Below are positions 55,001 through 64,000 of a DNA stretch of 64,000 nt, in pieces. Position numbers and translations under genes: made by a program. The notes under the pieces were generated by a model. That model made no database searches. It saw nothing but the letters and a program-made list of their open reading frames with translations, and had not been told where the DNA came from. The stretch is from positions 496,001 to 560,000 of the forward strand of contig BDGG01000017.1 in NCBI GenBank assembly GCA_001949185.1, read 5' to 3'. Each line of letters begins with the position of its first letter. The first letter of the stretch is position 1. Origin of the DNA: Ramazzottius varieornatus (Eukaryota; Tardigrada; Eutardigrada; Parachela; Ramazzottiidae).

Positions 55001-56787
55001 AGCAATCTTCCAGAAAGCAGAATATCCAGACTACCAAGATCGGCTTACGGTGTTGCTCTAGGTGTGTCTTGTACACGTCTTCGGGGTTCTTGGGTTCAGC
55101 AATGTCCAGTTCGCGGGCCAGAGCCAGATGGTTGGTGTTCAAGTGCGAGTTGGACATGATCTCCATCAACTCGTCGTACCCGTCCGAACTTTCGTCCAGA
55201 TCCAGGTACACTTGACTGTGGGCCAGGATGAAAGCGATCTGCTTTTTCACAGACCTGAAACAGAACCAAAGCTCTCAAAACGAAGCCATTTGAACGAATC
55301 TACCTCAAAGCTGAAATAGAAATCAAGATGGTGTTAAGTGTGACGCAACGACAAGATAGCCTGATTCCTACTCCAAAACTACGGTCGACAACCCCAACAG
55401 AACAAAAGTTTCGCAAAAAAGCACAAGTTAGCTATTGTGCTTGCTTACCTATCAGGACACGATGTGAAGAGGTCGTTGATGATCTTCATATCGTTGAGGC
55501 GGATGGCCAAGCGGACTGCTTCGGTATACTGGTTGTTCTTGTGATAGAGAGAGATGGCCGTCTTCAGCAGGTTAGAGTCTTCCGGATCAGCGACGTAAGG
55601 AACACAACTTTAAAGTACAAAATCCAAAATTAAGCGAAGAACACAGTGCAAGGGGTATCGAGTAGCTACCTTATCAAATACAGGCAGACTTTATTATACG
55701 AATGGGCGTCGACGAATTCGGGGAGGAGTGCAAGCTGGTCCATCTCCATCAGCAGATCGCAGCCTTCCGGCTCAGCATTGTGTTCCATGAAGTACTTTAC
55801 AATCTGCCGAGCCAAACTGGCCAGTGTGGCTGCCCTCTTGTTGTCGGTTATGTCGCGCGTCTCGTCGTTCCATTCTTGGGTCACTTCACCGGCTAGATGC
55901 CTACATAGAAGAAACGGGATAGAACTCACTTAAGTCACTTTTGAGTTTTGACTATGGCATACGCATGACATCACAGCGCAAAGAGTAACGTTATGCTATG
56001 TCCATGTACAAACACTGCGACGCATAACGTGACGGATAATGCGATTTATGGACGCTACAGCTGGTCCTACTCCATGTCTATGACGTAGAACACATAAATC
56101 CTACTGCGAAGTTACAATGAGTAGGAGTAAGAAAACTCCTTACCTGACATATTCATGTCCCCACGCACCGATGTCTTCTTCTGTGGCCAGAATTTTGTAC
56201 TTTATCGACTCGCGAGTGCTGCTCATCGTCATGGCCATCACACTCAGAACACTGGCTGCCGTTTTCTACAAAGACCAGCGGATCATACCACCGAACACAC
56301 AGTCGGGGAGCGGTAGCGAATGGAATCATACCTTGGTATCATTGTCTGGCATTTTGTCGAAGACGTCGATGATGGTCTGGTAGTGCGGACGGAGAAACTT
56401 CAGCGGCTTCGGAACAGAAGTCATTGACGTTGTCGAGGATCGAATCATGTTTCTCAAGCTCTCGATGGCTGGCTTTTGCAGCTCTGGCCGACCTTGCTGC
56501 AAAAGGTAAGAGAGACGTCTGTCAGTTGGAGAACGAATATTCCAAGCTCATTCTGGTAGTGTCTTACCGATAAACGTTCGACGAGCATGTTGAGCTCAGT
56601 TTGAAGCTTTAGGTCTTCCTCTGACTGTAAAGGAGGATACAGACGTGAATGAACGAGAAGAGATAATCAGGAGGGATAGTTTTACCAGTTCATTTTCCTT
56701 CTCCAATTTCTTCTTGTCCGCATCGCTGAGAGTAGCAGCTCTAGAATCTCCCTTCTCTTTCTCCTTGGCGGGGTCTTGAGCTACCAT
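52031..56787 (-). CDS. PSMD2: 26S proteasome non-ATPase subunit Rpn1 / PSMD2
   Basis: Largest base subunit scaffold of the 19S regulatory particle; docks ubiquitin-like receptors and the deubiquitinase Ubp6/USP14. ATG at 56787 gives a Lys/Glu-rich N-terminus ([13 protein letters not shown]). Landmarks in order: [20 protein letters not shown] (56420-56350), [18 protein letters not shown] [82 protein letters not shown] (PC repeats begin), [61 protein letters not shown] region, [54 protein letters not shown], and the end GFVVLRKRS before the stop at 52031. More than a dozen short introns. The last is 75 nt, in frame and stopless. Two introns hold TGGCGCA elements. Confidence 0.96.
52585..52715. 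repeat. TGGCGCA double-hairpin element (PSMD2 intron)
   Basis: GTGCGCCACAG...GCCACTTGCGA, then TTAGTGGCGCATGCTTTCAGCC...AAAGTGCGCCACTTGGG. Internal TTGACAAGATCG and terminal AATCTTACCGAG match family ends. Confidence 0.82.
54638..54822. repeat. TGGCGCA double-hairpin element (PSMD2 intron)
   Basis: Left end AACTGGACAGGATTG; hairpins 54659..54702 (GCGGCGCACGC...ATGTGCGCCAGC) and 54738..54782 (AAGTGGCGCACGG...AGTGCGCCACTC); right end CCGTCCAGTTCGTCGGCCG. The outer ends are complementary. Confidence 0.88.
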
Positions 56788-57484
56788 CTTGACGAAGAAG
56801 AATCACGACGTGTCAAAATTTCCAGAGTTCAGAAGGGAGCAGGAGTAGAAATTATGGTAGAGCGAGATGATTCCTCGACGTTTCGCAGTTCCACTTTGCT
56901 CCGTGATGCACAATCGTCCACCGCCAGTCTAGCTCCAACCCCCTTCCCCCAGCTGGATGTATCGTATCTTTCTCTTGAGCACCCAACAGTCCCCCAACGG
57001 AGTGATTCCGCTCCTTAGAAGCGGACTGCGGAAGACAGCAAAATTACTCCGGAAGAAATTGCGAAAACAATGGACTGATATTTTTGTAATCTTGTTCAGA
57101 GCGATGGCAGTCTTGTGCTCATTGCGGAGGCAACACGCAATCAATCAAGCTGAAATGATGCAAGTCATCAGCGCCCACAGTGGTTAGGGGCGACTGGGTC
57201 AATTTTGGGGTCTGGGTGATTCGACGAGGATCAAGGGGTGGAGTGACCCAGGTGGGTGGATGGATGGGTGGGTGGGTGGGTGGACGTGGAACAAGTGGAT
57301 GAGGGCGCCTGGGCGTCTCTAACAGGAGAGTTGAACAAGGTAGCCACTCAAGCGTTCAGTTGAATACGACAGTCGAACGCTGTGGGCTGCGCATGGGCAC
57401 TCACGGAAAATTCATCCTCCGGTAATACGCCGGTGATAATTTTTCATGGTTGTTTTATAAAAATTGTGGTCAAAAGGAACAGTA
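56788..57484. other. 5' flank of PSMD2 with a GGGT/GGAT microsatellite
   Basis: No gene seen beyond the PSMD2 promoter. 57240..57292 is a (GGGT/GGAT)n simple repeat with a G-rich strand. Confidence 0.55.
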
Positions 57485-57966
57485 GTCCTCCTCACGACGA
57501 GCTGTTTATGTCGCAAACGGTTGATTTAAAATTTGAGTTTGCTTGATCAATGGAAATTAGTCGTGAGTGAGGCAAAATTGCGCTTTTCGCAAGTCTCGGA
57601 AACGGGAGCGGGAATGCGCGAGTTTTGCGGGGTAGGTTTGTAGGCAAACTTTGCCTCCTGACCAGGTTGAAATTCATGGTTTTCTCTCTGGCTAGTCTCT
57701 GTCTTCCGATATCCCCGACACTAATAGGTATCAAGAAGCCCATACGTGAAACGGTAGCTCGCAACGTGAAGCACTGTGCAGACAGAGATCAGCTGAGAAA
57801 TGAAAATTTGAACTTTTGAGTCAAGTGTGCAGAGAATAATCCGTTTTCGCTTTCAAGATAAGCTACTCGAGGGCAGCGGGACTGCTTATCTTGAAAACGA
57901 AACTTCGTAATCCACTTTCGAGATCAACACAATCAACGGAGTTTTACGGCCTGTCGTGAGGAGGAC
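57485..57966. mobile_element. 482-bp MITE with TA target duplication, copy 2 (inverted)
   Basis: Ends GTCCTCCTCACGAC and GTCGTGAGGAGGAC, flanked by TA at 57483..57484 and 57967..57968. Same length as copy 1 at 26528..27009 but opposite orientation, about 97% alike by eye. Internal hairpin TTTCAAGATAAGC / GCTTATCTTGAAA kept. Confidence 0.92.
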
Positions 57967-57968
57967 TA

Positions 57969-58633
57969 ATATACTGTATGCAGGTCGTTCCTGCTGATAT
58001 CATTGACATGTATCGGCCTACAAGTAATGTGACCCTCGCATCGGAAAGCTTTCCGAAACTCATTGGAAACATTATGACGTTGTTATGACCAAGTTTCAAC
58101 TGTGAAACCAGATTTCAAAAGACATTTCAGCAGTTAGTTTGGCATCTTGAGCTTATCACTGTCTAGCGGCGTACAGGTCCCGTGAGAGCGTCTGGTGGTG
58201 TTTTCAGAATCGCGGAAGTTAATCAGCCATGCAGCGTTGTATCGGTGTAAAGTTGTGCATATGTTAGCTGGAAGGTCCTCGGTGAAGCAGAGCGACCTGG
58301 TTGTTTGTTACAGTAAGATTATACCAAGATGTGCACCGTAGTCGGTGTATGAGCGCTTGTTTGTTTGTCCAGTGATCGACTGTAGCAGAGTAAATTAGCC
58401 GACGACCGGGGTCCGTAATTCACCCAGATACATAGGCACAGCAGCACACATCCGTACGGAAACACTCGTGTCAGCAATGTCATATGCTGAACGCAGCAGT
58501 TTCGGCACTTTGATGGCCCCAGCGGCTGTTCGACATCTCATAACTCATCTCATGTTCTACCAGAACATTCTTTTCCTTTATCAAATTTCGTCAGCCTTAT
58601 TGCACTGTTTCCGTTTTTCTTGTTGTTCCAAAA
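57969..58633. other. upstream region of the coiled-coil gene
   Basis: No coding sequence recognised. Probably 5' UTR and promoter of the gene starting at 58634. Confidence 0.4.
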
Positions 58634-59445
58634 ATGGCTAGTAAAATACGGCATCTGCTGTCGCGGCACCATGACCGAAGCGCCAAGCGGCACAGCTCGT
58701 ATAACGACGGGGAGCTGCCCGTGTCCACCTTCCCCGATGCGGCGCTGGACTCTGGCCATCTGGAGATGGGCAGTTCGTCCTTCAGTCACCATCACGGCGT
58801 CCCCTTCATCGTGGTGACCTCTCCCGCTAGCCTCCAGCCCGAACACTGCCAGCCAGTCGCGCCCTTCCTCGTACCGGCAGCAACTGTCGACAATGATGAC
58901 GCGGACTTTGGTAAGAAAAGCTAGCTTCTTCTCTTGATTAGTTTGCTCAGGGACCATAAAGATTGCTACTGACGGGGGATGTTACATCTTTTCCGTATGT
59001 AGTGGCCTGGCTGCATGTCAACAACGAGCTGGAGCTGAACAAGGAAGTGGCCGACCATATTGACCCACATGTTCGCAAGCGCTACCTGCGCTACTTGAGC
59101 CAGCTGCGCGCTCACGACGGCCTGGTGCGCTCATCCAGCGTTTGCGCATTGTCGTCTATGGGGCATGCGCGAGGCTCGAGCAACAGCCTGACGACGACCA
59201 GCCACTCGTCCGACTCGACCTCGGGTCGTCGCTCAGCCACCCTGATCCATGTGCTGCATCTGGACATCTGGGACCGCAAGAAGCAGCGGCTGCTCAAGAA
59301 GAAGGAAGAACGGCTACGCAACGAACGACTGGACATGGAGAAGTGGGAGGGACGCATCAAGGCCCAACACGACAGGGAAGTGCACGCCGACAACGAGGCC
59401 ATGCGCGATGTCACCCGACCATCGTCTATGCTAATCACCGCCTGA
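58634..59445 (+). CDS. unrecognised protein with basic/charged coiled-coil C-terminus
   Basis: 239 residues in two exons, 58634..58910 and 59003..59445 (phase-1 intron of 92 nt, GTAAGA...TATGTAG). The N-terminus is His/Arg/Ser-rich (IRHLLSRHHDRSAKRHSS). A compact segment VAWLHVNNELELNKEVADHI then LRYLSQLRAH looks helical and folded. A Ser/Thr-rich linker (SSNSLTTTSHSSDSTS) follows, then HVLHLDIWDRKKQRLLKKKEERLRNERLD, a highly charged helix likely to be a coiled coil. No signal peptide or membrane segment, so cytosolic or nuclear. I do not recognise the family. The clean splice junction and low-complexity-free core favour a real gene. Confidence 0.68.
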
Positions 59446-60504
59446 AGCTCCTACTTTCCAAAGCTCGACAACATGGAGAAATCAAAGTGAAAGAAATTTC
59501 ATGTACATAGAATATGCTTTGGAATGCCACGAAACCAGCTCGTGTCCTTGCCATGTTGTCACTTGTGGGAAAATATCTATGCCGTGTTGATGTTTTCAGC
59601 TAGCCCTTAATTTATAAACGATGGACATTGCAATGGACAGTTTGGCACATGGACTGATCTTGTGTCACTGTTCCAAGACATAATGATACAACAATTTCAA
59701 AATTATGCTCTGTGCCGCGACAACATAAATGCGTCATGTGGTCATAATCCCAACCTCAGACATCAGATGCATGAAACAATGCTTAATTCGGCGCGATGGG
59801 ATTGAAAATTGGCATGGTAACTTTCGCTCTACCTACTTAGCCCAACCTAGCTTGGTAAAGGCGGTGACGTATATATGTGTAGGTCCACTACAGTGTAGTG
59901 CTTTAATTTGTAAGTAATGTGCAGTATGTTCTAAATTTTGACGTATCGCAGATTTGTAATATCAACGTCTTCAATGCTATAATTAATTCATGCTATTGTA
60001 CTATTTCCAAATCGGCTATTGCGACTTCCGGAAAGAGACGGCGGCGATGGTCTAACGGGACTAATGTAACCGAGGCCGACTGCCGCTAGTTGCGCACTGT
60101 ATTGTGTGCCCATGTGTGAATGGAAAGGATCGGCGTTTACCTGTACAAACCAAATATCCGCCTTTCGTTCTTCATACCCTTTCTCATAGGTAAAGATATC
60201 TTATTAGGGCATGTAACTGATTGCATACGTAAACTGATCACTACTGGAACATGTGCTGTTCGCGTACAATGGAGGACACTGGCAACTCCAACAAGCGACT
60301 GGTGAGTTCTCTTAGGCTTGACTTTAGGCTCTGCAATTTCCTGTCCTGTGGGACCCTGTGGGAATGAGTGGAATCCCGCTACTTGTTTCGATTGATGATC
60401 ATGGACGCCGATGCATATGTCCTTGATTCGAAGGCACCTTCAGCGCAGTGTCAGTGTCGATGGTAGCGGTTACTTTCTTAGCGTATCCATGCAGAGACGC
60501 TTGT
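59446..60504. other. intergenic, possible 5' non-coding exon near 60270-60301
   Basis: No coding gene recognised. A strong donor (ACTGGTGAGT, 60302) could pair with the TTGTTGCAG acceptor at 60538 to make a leader exon for the multi-Ly6 gene, but no frame-compatible start is evident. Confidence 0.35.
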
Positions 60505-63500
60505 ATGCCCGTATTATCTATTGTTGTTGTTGTTGCAGGTTTGCTACATGATATCATTCCTGTCCTTTCGGCTATCCAGAAATGCTACCATTGCACGGAC
60601 TTGGTCGACGGCCAGACCGGCCATGTCAGCGGAAAATGCAGCCGAGAATGGGTGGAACAGCCTGGTGATACTGTCACTTGTATGGAGATGGGCGACGTCC
60701 CTTCCAGCGACATTAATCTCTTGCAAGAGGCCAGCACTGCCCCCATGGGCTGCCTGACCTCCTACAAAGTGTACCACGACAAGTCGCGCAGCGCCATGGC
60801 CTCCGTACAACGTGACTGCGACGTGCGGCCAGCGACGATTAGGGAGGGATGCTGGAGAGAAAGCAGCCCTGACTATACCGAAGTCATCTGTCGCTGCTCC
60901 AAGGGGGATTACTGCAACAACATGAGCTGGCCCACCACGGAGATTGGCCACTTACCCTTCGCTGAACCAGAGTCCAACAAGGATGTCATGGACACGTACT
61001 TGGCCGGCAAAGGTCGTTACTGTTTATTCGGGGCGGGAACGGTGGATGTGCGAACGGGTGAGGAGGACGGTGATGGCTTCTTGCCGGATATGGAGAAGCT
61101 GAAAGGCCTGTGTGCCAATCAGCCCATTATCAAAAACACCATCGCTAACTATCCGGCCAAGAGTCGCTTCGTCTACTGCACGACGCTCTATGAGATGGAG
61201 GGCAGTCGGCTGAGTATCAGGAGGGCTTGCGAGACGCAGATGGTGCCGGCCAAGGATCACTGTGTGGTCAAGAGCCGTACACTGAAGACCTGCTATTGCA
61301 ACAGCGACCTTTGTAATAACAAAGTGTGGGATGAAGAGTCGGGCATGACAGCGCTGCCGCTGACAGCTGCTCTGCCGGCGGCTGGACGGCACTTCACTTT
61401 GGAGAAGGCTACGGACATGGACAAGAAAGCCAAACCGACATCGGCCACAGCCATCTTTGCACCAAGGCTCAAGATCGGTAGCACTTTCAATAGTCGCAAC
61501 GGTGAGAAACATGATCAATGTCTATCTCGGCAGTTTAAGATGGACTAGAAATTAAAATGAGTTCTTACATGTGATCATGGATGTCGCTTGCCATACGAAG
61601 TTCGTGCCATGATCCTAGGAGAAGTGCACCCCCACCCCAAAGACAGTTGGACTCCATCTTCACCAACCCTTCCTCCACAGAAACGCTGGAGAACTGCTGG
61701 AGCAATGATAGTGAGATTGCCGGCGCTCTGGCCGAATATCCGACGACGCCGCTGGAGTGCGTCACCACCTTCACCCACTTTGTCGACCCGCACAAGGCCG
61801 CCGAAGCCAAAGTTGAACGGCGATGTGCCGTCCGATCGCCCTTTTCCAAGGACGGCTGTACTCAGCCGGAGAAACGTACAGTTAATCTGCAGGAAGAGCT
61901 GTCCGTCACTTGTCGCTGCTCGGCCTCTGATGGATGCAACACCGACAAGTGGACATCGTACAACATGGGCCGCACTAACCCCTTCAAGCTCACATCGGGT
62001 ACTTGGTCCGTCTCTGTTGCAGATGCTTCCAAAAACAGCTTTGAAGACAGGCAAGTGAAAGTTACATTCAATAAAATCAGCAGTATTTGTCAGACAAAAG
62101 TATTCGAGAGCTCGCAAACAGGGTAGATAAGATTGCTGTCCGAAGTGGCGCACACTTCCGGTGTTATTGGCTCAAGGCGTGCCAGAGCGCCAGTTTGAGA
62201 AGTGAGGACGATTGTTTCTTCATGTGGCGCTCGGTATCAGCCGACTGCACTGGAGATATGCGCCACTTAAGAAAATGAGTCGAGGTTGGTTGCCCAGGTC
62301 CCAGTTTGAAGGATTAATGAAGTTTGTGTTTTGATGAGCAGTAGCTGTGTTGAGACAATAAATCTTCTGCGAACGATGTGTCTTGACTGTCTGAAGTGTT
62401 GTCGTAGGTGGCGGGTGTGCCACGTCTGTTCGGCATCCCGTCGCACATCCTCATCGGCGCCATACTGCTTCAGCGCTCGCTCGCTGTCTCTCTCCACCCA
62501 ACAAAGCTGCATGGAACTCTCCCACATCACTGGCATCGTCATGAATCTACCAGCCGAAGCCTACTTCATCCACTGCTTTACCAAGTTCCAACAGAACGGG
62601 TCGACGCAAAGCATGGAACGCGGATGCCAAGTACGCTTGGCGCCTGTGCAGGACAGATGTGACAGCAAAGGTTATTATTGCTCCTGCAACTTCAATGGCT
62701 GTAACAGCCAGGAATGGAATGGTGGTGGCTGGCAAGCGGCTGGACAGAGCAGCCAGATGCCGGTGGGTGCAGCTGCCAGTCCCATACCTCCTGTGGCTCC
62801 TCGCAACAACGTCAGCAATGCACCACCAGTACCCGCCGGCCACACGGGTAAAGTAGGCAAACCCTCCTCATTCACTCATTCTTCATGTTGGAAATCAAAT
62901 GTAGACATGGAATTTTATGAAGGAGGATTTCTTTGGCTTTTTCAGGTGGATGGAATGTGTCGGGGCTGGTTCGACATTGTTATTGGTGTAAGGGAACGGT
63001 GGAACGAAGGAGCGGTGTCCTTACGGGTTGTTTTGGAGAAGGGACGGCACTGAGGGAAGGCATTGTCGAGTGCAGCGAGAAGGATCCCAACATGCGAACA
63101 GATCTATTCTTGAACAGAGACCACGAGCTGGAATGCCTGACGGTCTTCCGTTACAGTACCAACCCGCATTCGACCCATGAAGCCATCATGGAACGCAAGT
63201 GCGCACTGCGGCGATCGATGGCCAGCCCAGTCCAGCGATGCAGCCAAGCTGAGAGCAAGGATGACGCCACGGGTGGGTACGCTGAAGTGGTGTGTCGCTG
63301 CAGCAACGACAACTACTGTAACGACGACACCTGGCCGACGACCCAGATGGGTCACCCGCCCTTTACTGTCGCCGCTGCTGTCATACCGCCGCTTGGGTCG
63401 GACTTGTGGGGTAGAGGTCGCAGTTGTCACCAGTGCGAGGGTACAGTGAATGTCAAGACTGGCAAGGTCCATGGCTGCTTCTTCCAAGATGGACTGAGTA

Positions 63501-64000
63501 ATGCCACGGCAGTCAGGTGCGCACATGCCGCAGAGTACGTGCAGGCTATCCTGAGGAACTTGCCGGCCCAGCAGCACTTTATTCACTGTGTAGCCCAGTT
63601 TGATGAAGGCAACAGCACGGACAGGCTGGTGGTTAGGCGCTACTGCGACGTACGGCTGTCACCTGTGCCGGACGGTTGTACGGCTGAGGGGAAGGTCAGG
63701 ACGTGTCGCTGTAACAGCCAGCACTGTAACAACGACCTGTGGAGTAACCAAACTGGCTTGATGGCCTCACCAGCTAGCACGGTGGTGCAAACTGTGGGGC
63801 CGCTGGATGTGATGCAGCCCGTCAAACCGACGGATATCAGTAGGCCGACACCGCTGAAGCCGGAGAAGTTGGCATCCTACCAGTGTGTCAGTCCACCGCA
63901 TGAGAAGGACATCATTAACGGGCACTGTTTCAAACCGCAGCACTCGCCGCTGGTTAATTGTTCTGATGACCCAAGGTTCCTCAGCCTCTTCAAAGACTTC
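60505..64000 (+). CDS. secreted multi-repeat Ly6/three-finger-like protein, 3' end outside window
   Basis: Exons: 60505..61501, 61681..62050, 62408..62847 and 62946 to the window edge, still open. The ATG at 60505 gives a good signal peptide (MPVLSIVVVVAGLL...). Repeats of about 120-150 residues follow: (1) QKCYHC...CRCSKGDYCNNMSW; (2) YCLFGAGT...CYCNSDLCNNKVW; (3) NCWSNDS...CRCSASDGCNTDKW, lacking a usual CxxC start; (4) CHVCSAS...CSCNFNGCNSQEW; (5) CYWCKGT...CRCSNDNYCNDDTW; (6) CHQCEGT...CRCNSQHCNNDLW; (7) begins YQCVSPP. Each full repeat has a middle motif like HFIHCVAQF and VPDGC, and ends CxCxxxxCNxxxW. The final Trp after CN is a family-specific addition to the Ly6 ending. Linkers are Pro-rich. 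The third intron uses a GC donor (AGGCAAGT at 62049). No membrane segment seen so far; extracellular role unknown. Confidence 0.85.
62122..62280. repeat. TGGCGCA double-hairpin element (multi-Ly6 intron 2)
   Basis: GTAGATAAGATTGCTGTCCG, AAGTGGCGCACAC...GTGCCAGAGCGCCAG, then ATGTGGCGCTCGG...ATATGCGCCACTTAAG and the right end GAGTCGAGGTTGGTTG. Lies within intron 62051..62407. Confidence 0.82.

Noticed and set aside
868..62280. TGGCGCA hairpins as a CRISPR-like array
   Set aside because: Copies are dispersed over 60 kb inside eukaryotic introns, not tandem with spacers.

Overview
This window is nuclear DNA from an animal. Genes are split by GT-AG introns, many only 44-110 nt long. The products are animal-specific: a thyroid-hormone-receptor-like nuclear receptor, two delta-type phospholipases C, SLC16 transporters, Ly6/three-finger proteins and rhodopsin-class GPCRs. 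Mid-range GC, short introns and gene spacing of a few hundred bases suggest a compact protostome genome. A tardigrade would fit, but that is a guess from style and not from a diagnostic sequence. No rRNA, tRNA, CRISPR or bacterial-type operon was seen.

Layout. 0.5-2.0 kb (-): orphan GPCR with a frame break. 2.6-6.1 kb (-): PLC-delta A. 7.5-18.4 kb: gene-poor and repeat-rich, with a decayed LINE (-), a hAT-type non-autonomous element (copy A), several fold-back repeats and a possible GPCR remnant. 18.5-19.6 kb (+): second orphan GPCR. 20.5-21.2 kb (-): single-domain Ly6 protein. 21.7-27.0 kb: repeat cluster, with a decayed CR1/Jockey-type LINE, a fold-back element containing a 50-N assembly gap, hAT-type copy B and a TA-flanked 482-bp MITE. 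27.8-29.2 kb (+): small secreted Asn/Gln/Ser-rich protein. 29.7-33.5 kb (-): PLC-delta B. 34.1-36.1 kb (+): thyroid-hormone-receptor-like nuclear receptor. 36.4-39.8 kb (-): methylmalonyl-CoA mutase. 40.3-42.7 kb (-): unrecognised two-TM protein with a Pro/Ala/Gly/Lys-rich half. 43.3-46.6 kb (-) and 48.8-51.7 kb (+): two divergently placed SLC16-type monocarboxylate transporters. 52.0-56.8 kb (-): proteasome subunit Rpn1/PSMD2. 57.5-58.0 kb: second copy of the 482-bp MITE, inverted. 58.6-59.4 kb (+): unrecognised coiled-coil protein. 60.5 kb to the window end (+): a long secreted protein with at least six Ly6-like repeats and the start of a seventh, still open at 64,000.

The most unusual signal is a family of short inverted-repeat elements with the stem AAGTGGCGCACG / CGTGCGCCACTT, often as two hairpins in one larger palindrome. 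I count 13 loci, and all 13 fall inside introns of genes in this window. In one case (MCT-1 intron 3) the host intron is missing from the paralogous gene (MCT-2) a few kb away, so some copies may behave like introners. A second intronic family built on CCTGCATAC / GTATGCAGG sits in the mutase and MCT-1 introns.

The genes do not form a pathway. The two PLC-delta genes and the two MCT genes are paralogous pairs retained in one neighbourhood. The others are housekeeping or surface/signalling genes packed together. Splice junctions were chosen by reading frame, phase and consensus, and are predictions.
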